NCBI GenBank assembly: GCA_944380695.1
Contig: CALWII010000001.1
Span: 1 to 5,365 of the forward strand
Origin: an uncultured Clostridia bacterium
GTDB lineage: Bacteria > Bacillota > Clostridia > Christensenellales > UBA1242
Direction: 5' to 3'
Length of the DNA: 5,365 nt
Positions 1 through 4,634 of this stretch are shown here, piece after piece (the first letter of the stretch is position 1; every line of letters begins with the position of its first letter). The notes beneath the pieces were generated by a model, which ran no database searches, had not been told where the DNA came from, and worked only from the letters and a program-made list of their open reading frames with translations. Made by a program: the position numbers and the translations under genes.

Positions 1-31
1 TATTTATAAGGGTTTTTCAAAGGTTTATGAT

Positions 32-107
32 TGGAGCTAATGACGGGACTTGAACCCGTGACCTCCGCCTTACCAAGGCGGTGCACTACCGACTGTGCTA
101 CATTAGC
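32..107 (-). tRNA. tRNA-Thr (anticodon GGT)
   Basis: A full cloverleaf reads on the minus strand. The 7-bp acceptor stem is GCTAATG with CATTAGC, followed by discriminator T and an encoded CCA (plus 32-34). The D stem is GCAC/GTGC with a GG-containing loop. The anticodon stem CCGCC/GGCGG (plus 65-69 and 77-81) encloses loop TTGGTAA, giving anticodon GGT (plus 72-74), which reads ACC and ACT threonine codons. The T arm is ACGGG-TTCAAGT-CCCGT. All canonical positions, including T33, are present. No convincing hairpin terminator is visible in the 31 bases left before the window edge. Confidence 0.97.
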
Positions 108-126
108 ATATGAGATTTTTATTAAA

Positions 127-146
127 ATTTTATGTTTGTTTGTAAA
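127..146 (-). promoter_or_regulatory. Weak candidate promoter for tRNA-Thr
   Basis: Upstream of tRNA-Thr on the minus strand lie a TAAAAT -10-like hexamer (plus 127-132) and a TTTACA -35-like hexamer (plus 141-146), but they are too close together to belong to one promoter. The TAAAAT would start RNA about 13 bases before the tRNA, and TTTACA pairs only with poor -10 matches near 117-124. The tRNA must be transcribed from here or from the stronger promoter at 395-423. The assignment is uncertain. Confidence 0.25.
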
Positions 147-327
147 TATCGGCTACTTTGATTGACATTACGCAACAAGCTCCTTAACTACAATTCGGCT
201 ATATAAATACCGCCCAAACCAATCATTGCCATATAAATTTTATAAATAAAAACAAAACCAATTCAATTTTTAACACAATACTTTAACCAATTAATAACAT
301 TCAAAATTGTACTTAAAAAATTATAAA

Positions 328-354
328 CTAATCATTCATTTTAGGCCACCCCCT
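328..354 (-). other. Shine-Dalgarno-like G-run with a 3-codon ORF (MND-stop)
   Basis: On the minus strand AGGGGGTGG (plus 346-354) stands 6 bases before ATG AAT GAT TAG (plus 328-339), about 35 bases downstream of the predicted start of the orphan promoter. The G-run is striking in such AT-rich DNA. A second overlapping ATG gives only MISL-stop. It could be a minimal ORF, the relic of a lost gene start, or part of a structured RNA. No function can be assigned. Confidence 0.3.
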
Positions 355-394
355 ATTGCAAATTTACAATTACGATTGCATGTTCTTCGCAAAT

Positions 395-423
395 ATAATA
401 ACAAGTTTATTCTATTATGTCAA
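395..423 (-). promoter_or_regulatory. Strong sigma70-type promoter with no gene assigned
   Basis: On the minus strand a perfect -35 TTGACA (plus 418-423) is followed after exactly 17 bases by TATTAT (plus 395-400). It is among the best consensus matches in the window. Transcription would begin near 388 and run leftward through the gene-poor stretch towards tRNA-Thr. It may drive a small RNA, a leader peptide, or a long precursor of tRNA-Thr. Confidence 0.55.
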
Positions 424-485
424 ACATTTTGAACAACTATTGAAAATATTAACTAACATCTCCGCTTAATAAATCATTTATATGT

Positions 486-511
486 ATTCTAGTGAGAAAT
501 CTCACTAGAAT
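486..511 (-). terminator. Perfect hairpin across the stop codon of the collagen-like gene
   Basis: ATTCTAGTGAGA and TCTCACTAGAAT form a perfect 12-base inverted repeat separated by AA. It contains the last codons and the TAG stop (plus 489-491) of the collagen-like gene. The stem is strong, but no T-run follows it on the minus strand, so it is not a textbook intrinsic terminator. It may instead protect the mRNA 3' end or be a protein-binding site. Confidence 0.5.
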
Positions 512-1412
512 TTGACTTTAACGGCATCTCTTCTTTTTTTTTATGACAATTCATATAAATGTTAATTACAGACATATTCGCCACTTCATTATGAATTGCT
601 TCACAGCACAATTCTCTACACAATTTTGTCGCACCAGTAGGCCCTGTAGGTCCTGTCGGACCTGTCGCTCCTGTTGGGCCTGTCGCTCCATCACATCCGC
701 AATCCCCTTTCTCGCCTTTTTCTCCTTTTTCTCCCGTAGCTCCTGTAACACCATCATATCCCTTTGGAATTAAAAAATCAAATATATGATGAGTCCCTGT
801 TCCAGAATCTGTCACAGCAGCAAAAACTCCTGGTTCAGCCGTTGTAGTCGTACCAGCTTCCAAAGTTTCAGCAATCCCTGTTGCACCAGTAGCACCCGTT
901 GCTCCTGTAGCTCCTGTTACACCCGTTGGACCTGTCGAACCAGTAGCTCCTGTTGGGCCTGTCGGACCTGTTAATCCTGTTATACCTCTTGCACCGGTTG
1001 GACCAGTCGCACCTGTTGGACCGGTAGGACCAGTTGGACCTGTAGGGCCAGTCGCACCGTCGCATCCACAGTCACCTTTCTCACCTTTTTCGCCTTTTTC
1101 ACCCGTAGCTCCCGTAACACCATCAAATCCCTTTGGAATTAAAAAATCAAATATATGATGGGTGCCTGTGCCAGAATCTGTCACAGCAGCAAAAACTCCT
1201 GGTTCTGCAGTTGTAGTTGTCCCAGCCTCCAATGTTTCAGCAATCCCTGTTGCACCAGTAGCACCCGTTGCTCCTGTAGCTCCTGTTACACCCGTTGGAC
1301 CTGTCGAACCAGTAGCTCCTGTTGGGCCAGTCGGACCTGTTAATCCTGTTATACCTCTTGCACCGGTAGCTCCTGTAGCACCGGTAGCTCCTGTTGGATT
1401 GGTTACACTCAT
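489..1412 (-). CDS. Bacterial collagen-like protein (GXT repeats, two tandem units)
   Basis: This 307-residue protein is built mainly of Gly-X-Y triplets, mostly GAT and GPT, so it should form a collagen-like triple helix. Helical blocks (about residues 8-56, 95-179 and 218-262) are separated by two identical 38-residue non-collagen modules (57-94 and 180-217; IAETLEAGTTTTAEPGV...FDFLIPK). Each module is followed by GEKGEKGEKGDCGCDG. The two 123-residue units differ at one residue in their core (F96 against Y219). The tail (263-307) has Cys 265, 269, 270 and 289 and is basic in its middle. There is no signal peptide, anchor or C1q/TNF-like trimerisation domain. Similar GXT proteins coat spores or cell surfaces in Firmicutes, with the Y-position threonines often glycosylated (family knowledge); a surface role here is inferred. 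The start lacks a Shine-Dalgarno and overlaps a possible leader ORF by ATGA. The gene is visibly richer in G+C than its neighbours. Confidence 0.93.
   Translation of the reverse strand: MSVTNPTGATGATGATGARGITGLTGPTGPTGATGSTGPTGVTGATGATGATGATGIAETLEAGTTTTAEPGVFAAVTDSGTGTHHIFDFLIPKGFDGVTGATGEKGEKGEKGDCGCDGATGPTGPTGPTGPTGATGPTGARGITGLTGPTGPTGATGSTGPTGVTGATGATGATGATGIAETLEAGTTTTAEPGVFAAVTDSGTGTHHIFDFLIPKGYDGVTGATGEKGEKGEKGDCGCDGATGPTGATGPTGPTGPTGATKLCRELCCEAIHNEVANMSVINIYMNCHKKKEEMPLKSNSSEISH
687..992 (-). repeat. Collagen gene internal repeat, distal copy
   Basis: This stretch encodes residues 141-242 and matches 1056-1361 at an offset of 369 bases (123 codons). One side (865-998) is nearly identical to its partner, with one mismatch at 960. 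The other side (about 687-864) carries about 20 base differences, of which only one changes an amino acid. Confidence 0.93.
1056..1361 (-). repeat. Collagen gene internal repeat, proximal copy
   Basis: This stretch encodes residues 18-119, the first collagen block, module and GEK segment. It is the partner of 687-992. The spacer between the copies encodes extra GPT/GAT triplets (residues 120-140) that have no exact counterpart after the distal copy, which points to triplet gain and loss by slippage. Confidence 0.93.
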
Positions 1413-1480
1413 AGTTGAGATTTTTTGTTGACAACAAAATTTATTTTTTTTCTTTTTTCATTTTGACATAAATTAAACAT
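1409..1480 (-). CDS. Possible 23-codon leader ORF coupled to the collagen-like gene
   Basis: Between the predicted transcription start (about 1508) and the collagen start lies a short ORF, MFNLCQNEKRKKINFVVNKKSQL. Its TGA stop (plus 1409-1411) overlaps the collagen ATG (plus 1410-1412) as ATGA. Such 4-base overlaps are typical of translational coupling and would explain why the collagen start has no Shine-Dalgarno. The peptide is basic and not recognisable. Its own ribosome binding site is weak: AGG about 10 bases upstream of the ATG. The frame stays open to 1660, but the part above about 1508 lies upstream of the promoter and inside the tRNA-Glu terminator, so only this short form is plausible. 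It may be chance. Confidence 0.35.
   Translation of the reverse strand: MFNLCQNEKRKKINFVVNKKSQL
1423..1439. repeat. Palindrome just upstream of the collagen-like start codon
   Basis: TTTTGTTG-A-CAACAAAA is a perfect 17-base palindrome with 8-base arms, 10 bases upstream of the collagen ATG, where a ribosome binding site would normally lie. In mRNA it could fold into a short AU-rich hairpin close to the start codon; in DNA it could be an operator. A ribosome translating the leader ORF would pass through it. Confidence 0.5.
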
Positions 1481-1492
1481 ATATTTTCTGCC

Positions 1493-1508
1493 TGGTGATA
1501 TCTCACCA
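1493..1508. promoter_or_regulatory. Inverted repeat at the predicted collagen transcription start (candidate operator)
   Basis: TGGTGA and TCACCA are separated by 4 bases. The repeat begins 6 bases downstream of the predicted -10 hexamer, so a bound repressor would cover the transcription start. The half-site sequence ATCTCAC also occurs in the hairpin at the far end of the gene (499-505). No matching regulator gene is present in the window. Confidence 0.4.
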
Positions 1509-1514
1509 AAGCAT

Positions 1515-1542
1515 ATTATGAAAAACTTATTAAATTTGACAA
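1515..1542 (-). promoter_or_regulatory. Predicted promoter of the collagen-like gene
   Basis: On the minus strand TTGTCA (plus 1537-1542) and CATAAT (plus 1515-1520) are separated by 16 bases, a fair vegetative sigma-factor match. The start would fall near 1508, giving a leader of about 95 bases. A sporulation-sigma promoter cannot be excluded from the sequence alone. Confidence 0.45.
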
Positions 1543-1616
1543 TTAAAAATAAAAAATGCGTATGGAAAGTATGTAAATTTCCCAAATAATGATATGACAA
1601 AACCCACTTTTTTGAC

Positions 1617-1646
1617 AAAAAAAAACGAAGACACACTCTTCGTATT
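1617..1646 (-). terminator. Intrinsic terminator of tRNA-Glu
   Basis: On the minus strand the stem ACGAAGA/TCTTCGT (plus 1625-1643) with a 5-base loop is followed by a run of 9 T (plus A-run 1617-1625). It lies a few bases after the tRNA 3' end and insulates the collagen-like gene from the tRNA transcript. Confidence 0.85.
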
Positions 1647-1648
1647 TT

Positions 1649-1723
1649 TGGTAGCCTCAAGGGGAGTCGAACCCCTCATTCCGCCGTGAAGGGGCGGCGT
1701 CTTAGCCGATTGACCATGAGGCC
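1649..1723 (-). tRNA. tRNA-Glu (anticodon TTC) with C33
   Basis: Minus-strand cloverleaf. The acceptor stem GGCCTCA pairs with TGAGGCT (first pair G-U), then discriminator A and encoded CCA (plus 1649-1651). The D arm is short (GTC/GAC). The anticodon stem CCGCC/GGCGG encloses loop CCTTCAC, giving anticodon TTC (plus 1688-1690). The T arm is AGGGG-TTCGACT-CCCCT. The oddity is C at position 33, where U is almost universal and makes the U-turn. A strong promoter and terminator suggest a working gene. Confidence 0.94.
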
Positions 1724-1738
1724 GTATAGTCGATTATT

Positions 1739-1768
1739 ATTATAATCGAAGAACAATATTCAAGTCAA
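1739..1768 (-). promoter_or_regulatory. Promoter of tRNA-Glu
   Basis: On the minus strand TTGACT (plus 1763-1768) is followed after 18 bases by a perfect TATAAT (plus 1739-1744). The start would be near 1732, about 9 bases upstream of the mature tRNA, as expected for a single tRNA unit. Confidence 0.8.
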
Positions 1769-1787
1769 GTCTTTTCGCAAAAAAAAA

Positions 1788-2528
1788 TCATTTTTTATAT
1801 AATTTATTTCCTGTGTTACGGGCGAAAGTTAAAACAAAAATATTATTTGCGAACTTTTTTAAAACCTTTGAACATTCATTGGCGGTAGCACAAGTAGTCA
1901 TTACATCATCAACTAGCAAAATATTTTTGTTTAAAATGCTAGCTTTATCATTTATCTTAAAAGCACCCGCCAAATTCTTTTGTCTGTCATAAAACCCTAG
2001 CTCCTTTTGATGTTTGGTCTCTTTTACTTTTATTAAAACATCGTTTTTTACAGGTTTCCCAGATAAACGGCTTAACTCTTGAGCCAAAAGATCGGCCTGG
2101 TTAAATTTTCTCCTCTCCAAACTTTTGGCGGACAAAGGAATGGGTATTATTATATCAAAGTCAATTTCTGCTTCTTGCAATTTATTAAACATAAATTTTG
2201 CGATATGAGGCGCTAAATATCTACCATCCCCATCTTTAAATTTAAGCACAACCTTTCTTGTTAAAGTGTCATAAAATAATGGTGAGACGGCTCTATTAAA
2301 ATATTTGTGGTAACTTTTACAATTCTCACAAACTTTTTCATCCCCCACCAACAGATCGCCACAAACGACGCAATTATTGTCTAAATTAAATTTTAATTTA
2401 TCCAAACATTCGTTACAACAACAAAATTCTGGGTTAGGAACATCTTTGCCACAAAAAATACATTTTAGATTTGACGGGAATAAAAGTTCCATAACAAATC
2501 TAAAAAAGTTTTTAAAAATATTTTTCAT
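1788..2528 (-). CDS. comF: ComF-family phosphoribosyltransferase-like protein
   Basis: This 246-residue protein has the family's usual order and length. The N-terminal double zinc ribbon has cysteine pairs C23/C26, C38/C41, C53/C56 and C67/C70. The phosphoribosyltransferase fold follows, with the conserved segment IIPIPLSAKSLERRKFNQA (127-145), HQKELGFYDRQKNLAGAF (173-190) and the PRPP-loop ILLVDDVMTTCAT (203-215). ComFC-type proteins act in the cytoplasm and are needed for DNA uptake in competent bacteria; many non-competent bacteria also keep one, so a competence role is not certain. The PRPP loop has Cys213 (TGT codon) where the family normally has Gly (TTGAT). The start is the first ATG; its Shine-Dalgarno is weak. 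It begins 22 bases after the 74-residue membrane protein gene and is probably co-transcribed with it. Only an A6/T9 hairpin around the stop could terminate it before the tRNA-Glu promoter. Confidence 0.92.
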   Translation of the reverse strand: MKNIFKNFFRFVMELLFPSNLKCIFCGKDVPNPEFCCCNECLDKLKFNLDNNCVVCGDLLVGDEKVCENCKSYHKYFNRAVSPLFYDTLTRKVVLKFKDGDGRYLAPHIAKFMFNKLQEAEIDFDIIIPIPLSAKSLERRKFNQADLLAQELSRLSGKPVKNDVLIKVKETKHQKELGFYDRQKNLAGAFKINDKASILNKNILLVDDVMTTCATANECSKVLKKFANNIFVLTFARNTGNKLYKK

Positions 2529-2550
2529 AAAATTACTTACTAATTAATTT

Positions 2551-2775
2551 TTAAACATTAATAATTCTTGCGATTCTCTTATTTATAATCATACAAATCA
2601 AATCGACAAGCCAAATGATATTAAAGCCTAAAAACAATCTCAAAATGCCTGCGACAAGTTTCCCTTCTGAAAATCTCACACAAACTCCCAAAATCCAAGC
2701 GGTTACAGGAATAATTGCCAATATTAAGCTCACAACTCTTCCTAAACCAAAATAATCTTTACTAATTTTTGCCAT
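2551..2775 (-). CDS. Small two-helix membrane protein, unknown function
   Basis: This 74-residue protein has two hydrophobic segments, about residues 12-32 (VVSLILAIIPVTAWILGVCV) and 42-63 (AGILRLFLGFNIIWLVDLICMI). They are joined by a short charged loop (RFSEGK), and the tail is basic (NKRIARIINV). It should sit in the cytoplasmic membrane with both ends on one side. A strong AGGAGG (plus 2780-2785) 4 bases before the ATG supports the start. It is the first gene of a probable two-gene unit with comF. The overall plan is like small YqaE/Pmp3-type or Clostridia-specific membrane proteins, but I do not recognise a specific family. Confidence 0.85.
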   Translation of the reverse strand: MAKISKDYFGLGRVVSLILAIIPVTAWILGVCVRFSEGKLVAGILRLFLGFNIIWLVDLICMIINKRIARIINV

Positions 2776-2794
2776 ACTTCCTCCTTTTTCTTAT

Positions 2795-2823
2795 AGAATA
2801 CCACATTTAATTTTTTTTCCCAA
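2795..2823 (-). promoter_or_regulatory. Predicted promoter of the small membrane protein and comF unit
   Basis: On the minus strand an extended -10, TGGTATTCT (hexamer plus 2795-2800), stands 17 bases after a weak -35 TTGGGA (plus 2818-2823). RNA would start near 2788, leaving only a short leader before the ribosome binding site. The same TGnTATTCT form is used at 5211-5216. Confidence 0.45.
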
Positions 2824-2839
2824 ATAAAATTATGCTAAC

Positions 2840-2868
2840 AAAAAATAAAAAGCTCCAACGAGCCTTTT
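2840..2868 (-). terminator. Intrinsic terminator of the DUF378-type gene
   Basis: On the minus strand AAAAGGCTC-GTTG-GAGCTTTTT forms a hairpin with a GUUG loop, with a T-rich tail (plus A-run 2840-2851). It starts 8 bases after the gene's stop. The stem is also flanked by T on the plus side, but no plus-strand gene ends here. Confidence 0.8.
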
Positions 2869-2875
2869 ATTTATT

Positions 2876-3118
2876 TTATTTTGTTTTGTCACTGTTTTTA
2901 CTGTTAGTATAACCCAAATCTAACATTCCTCGGGAAATAATTGGAGAAATGATCAACCATAATGTAGCTATCAAAATTACAATATAAATAATTATTGAAC
3001 CTACATTTCTGCCACCACACATCCAATTTACAAGGTCAAAATTAAAAATTCCAACCAAGCCCCAATTTAATCCCCCTATCAATGTTAATATATAGGCAAT
3101 ATAATTAGCAATAATCAT
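2876..3118 (-). CDS. DUF378-family small membrane protein
   Basis: This 80-residue protein has two hydrophobic helices, about residues 5-31 and 41-61, around the signature LTLIGGLNWGLVGIFNFDLV (11-30), then a short polar tail. The GGLNWGLVG...FDLV signature is typical of DUF378 proteins, small bacterial membrane proteins without an assigned role. The frame is open to an ATG at 3172 (98 residues), but I chose the ATG at 3118. It has a strong GGTGGAGGG (plus 3123-3131) in front, and the best -10 element (3162-3167) lies inside the longer reading, so that extension would largely not be transcribed. It is a single-gene unit closed by the terminator at 2840-2868. Confidence 0.88.
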   Translation of the reverse strand: MIIANYIAYILTLIGGLNWGLVGIFNFDLVNWMCGGRNVGSIIIYIVILIATLWLIISPIISRGMLDLGYTNSKNSDKTK

Positions 3119-3161
3119 TTTTCCCTCCACCTTAATATTTAGTCTGTTTAAAATATAAAAA

Positions 3162-3167
3162 ATTATA
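3162..3167 (-). promoter_or_regulatory. Predicted -10 element of the DUF378-type gene
   Basis: A perfect TATAAT reads on the minus strand, about 30 bases upstream of the ribosome binding site. No good -35 is visible at 16 to 18 bases (TTAGTG at 18). It supports the shorter start at 3118. Confidence 0.45.
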
Positions 3168-3264
3168 CTCAATATAAAACAACATCACTAATTTTCTATA
3201 AAACGCTGCTTTAAACCAAACTAGATTTTTGAAAAAAATAGGCCAACGCTTGATAAAGTTTTTT

Positions 3265-3282
3265 TTGTTTAAATTGTTTAAA
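3265..3282. repeat. Tandem 9-bp direct repeat upstream of the dehydrogenase
   Basis: TTGTTTAAA occurs twice head to tail, about 25 bases upstream of the dehydrogenase's extended -10. Tandem sites on this face could bind a regulator, but in AT-rich DNA it may be chance. Confidence 0.3.
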
Positions 3283-3305
3283 AATTTTTATTTTTTACAA
3301 TAATG

Positions 3306-3314
3306 TGCTATATT
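3306..3314 (+). promoter_or_regulatory. Extended -10 promoter of the dehydrogenase
   Basis: TGCTATATT is an extended -10 element (TG at 3306-3307, hexamer TATATT 3309-3314). The region 16 to 18 bases upstream is T-rich without a clear TTGACA. RNA would start near 3321, directly at the ribosome binding site, so the leader would be very short. Confidence 0.4.
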
Positions 3315-3333
3315 TTTTTTGTGAGGTGAAATA

Positions 3334-4536
3334 ATGAAAACTATTCTTTTTGAGGGAAAAATCTCAAAAGTCGCAATTATAAAAATTTTGTCCTTTTTTT
3401 CAAGAAAAGCTTACCATAGCAAACTTTCCCCTGTTGTTTATAAAGAATATCAAGATCCTACGCTTCCAGCTGATAATTGGGTAAGGATAAAAAACATACA
3501 AACAGGGATTTGTGGCTCTGATATGACTTTCTACCGCTGTGCTCAAAGCACAAGTACCGCTTTTTATCCAATGCCTTGCTCGGACATCACATATTTAGGA
3601 CACGAAACAGTGGGTGAAGTAATTGAAATTGGCACAAAAGTCAAAAGCTTAAAAGTTGGCGATAAGGTTTGTATGCGTAAATATATGGCTAGTTGCGAAT
3701 TAAAAGGTTACTCCCCTAATAAATTTTGCAATATGTGTAAAAAAGGCAATTATTCCGACTGCGAAAATTATGGAGAACCAAGTAAAATTACAGGTCCGGT
3801 CGGCGCTGGTATGGGTGACAGTTATATAGCACCGGAAGGACAACTTCTCGAAGTAAACGACTTAACAAACGATGAAGCCGTATTAATCGAACCGTTTGCC
3901 GTTTCTCTTCACGCAGTGTTAAAACATATCCCAAAAGCTAATGACAAAGTATTGGTCATAGGTGCCGGAATGATAGGACTAAATGTCATTCAGTTCACAA
4001 AAAAACTACAACCAAATTGTAAAATTTATGTAATGGAAAATAATCCGAATAAACATTCGTTCGCAAAAAAGCTCGGAGCAGATGAAATTCTATCAGGTGA
4101 CCCATATCAAGCAGTCGCAAAAGCCACCAACAGCCTTCTCTACCAAAAAGGTAAAAATCGTATGATTTTGGGAGGCTTTGATGTGATTTTTGACTGCGTT
4201 GGGAAAGGCTCATTGTTCAATGACACTTTAAGATGGTTGAAAGCACAAGGAACACTTGTTAAAGTGGGCTATCAAATGACAAAAACCTCCTTTGACGAAA
4301 CTCCAATATGGTGGCAAGGATTAAATATAATCGGTGCCGATTCACACGGTCTCGAAATATTCAACGGAGAAGAAAAACAAACATTTGAAATAGTTAAAGA
4401 AATGATGACAAAAAAAGAACTGATAACCGAAGGTTTTATAACGCACAGATTTAAATTGAATGATTACAAAAAAGCCTTCAAACTTTTAATTGAAAACCCA
4501 CGAGATACCATAAAAGTGATTTTAAAATGTGAATAA
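3334..4536 (+). CDS. Zinc-dependent medium-chain alcohol dehydrogenase-like protein
   Basis: This 400-residue cytoplasmic oxidoreductase belongs to the medium-chain dehydrogenase/reductase superfamily. The catalytic zinc site is visible as GICGSD (C60), GHE (H90, E91) and IEP (E186). Four cysteines suited to a structural zinc are C121, C132, C135 and C143; the first gap is much longer than the usual CxxCxxCx7C. The Rossmann domain has GAGMIG (210-215), and Glu235 at the end of the second strand favours NAD(H) over NADP(H). FDVIFDCVG (282-290) is also typical. The substrate is unknown: threonine, polyol and alcohol dehydrogenases share this plan. It is longer than the usual 340-380 residues, partly from an N-terminal stretch (about 1-35) with a hydrophobic patch. 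The start has GAGGTG five bases upstream. No hairpin terminator follows, so read-through to the next gene is possible. Confidence 0.92.
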   Translation: MKTILFEGKISKVAIIKILSFFSRKAYHSKLSPVVYKEYQDPTLPADNWVRIKNIQTGICGSDMTFYRCAQSTSTAFYPMPCSDITYLGHETVGEVIEIGTKVKSLKVGDKVCMRKYMASCELKGYSPNKFCNMCKKGNYSDCENYGEPSKITGPVGAGMGDSYIAPEGQLLEVNDLTNDEAVLIEPFAVSLHAVLKHIPKANDKVLVIGAGMIGLNVIQFTKKLQPNCKIYVMENNPNKHSFAKKLGADEILSGDPYQAVAKATNSLLYQKGKNRMILGGFDVIFDCVGKGSLFNDTLRWLKAQGTLVKVGYQMTKTSFDETPIWWQGLNIIGADSHGLEIFNGEEKQTFEIVKEMMTKKELITEGFITHRFKLNDYKKAFKLLIENPRDTIKVILKCE

Positions 4537-4579
4537 TGGTTATATGTTTAAAAAAAAATAATAATACGGCAATATTTAT

Positions 4580-4608
4580 TTGACAATTATTTATAATTTT
4601 GTTAAACT
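4580..4608 (+). promoter_or_regulatory. Promoter of the four-helix membrane protein gene
   Basis: A perfect TTGACA (4580-4585) stands 17 bases before TAAACT (4603-4608), a moderate -10. RNA would begin near 4615, just before the ribosome binding site at 4624-4629. The TTG at 4599, which would extend the ORF, lies inside this promoter. Confidence 0.55.
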
Positions 4609-4634
4609 TGAATAAAATAATCAGGGAGGTAAAA

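Larger units (their letters stand above)
108..488. other. Gene-poor AT-rich stretch between the collagen gene and tRNA-Thr
   Basis: No open reading frame of convincing length exists on either strand. On the minus strand it holds a strong promoter (395-423), a G-rich Shine-Dalgarno-like site followed by a 3-codon ORF (328-354), and a 14-codon hydrophobic ORF (MAMIGLGGIYIAEL, 188-232) without a ribosome binding site. The last could be a remnant of a membrane protein or chance. An imperfect inverted repeat ATGCAA/TTGCAAT lies at about 358-381. I recognise no known RNA family. Confidence 0.6.

Noticed and set aside
346..354. Possible T-box antiterminator because of GGGTGG near tRNA genes
   Set aside because: The T-box signature continues as NACCGCG, whereas here it continues CCTAAAATG. 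No specifier stem or downstream synthetase or amino-acid gene is present.
687..1361. CRISPR array or mobile element as explanation of the long repeat
   Set aside because: There are only two long copies, both in frame inside one coding sequence. There are no short regular repeats with unique spacers, no transposase and no target-site duplication.
543..1431. Several open frames on both strands inside the collagen-like gene (for example plus 1162-1431, rich in APVAPV)
   Set aside because: They are shadows of the repetitive GXT codons: the reverse complement of GGT/GCT/ACA-type triplets stays open by chance. None has a ribosome binding site or sensible protein composition.
1481..1660. Upstream extension of the leader ORF (83 codons in all)
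   Set aside because: It would start inside the tRNA-Glu 3' end and cross that tRNA's terminator and the collagen promoter. Only the 23-codon part after the predicted transcription start is plausible.
3119..3172. Longer form (98 residues) of the DUF378-type protein
   Set aside because: The strong ribosome binding site at 3123-3131 serves the ATG at 3118, and the TATAAT at 3162-3167 lies inside the extension.
3995..4213. Minus-strand ORF inside the dehydrogenase
   Set aside because: It is antisense to conserved dehydrogenase sequence and lacks a ribosome binding site.
4599..4634. Longer form (TTG start) of the four-helix membrane protein
   Set aside because: It starts inside the promoter, and GGAGG at 4625-4629 points to the ATG at 4635.
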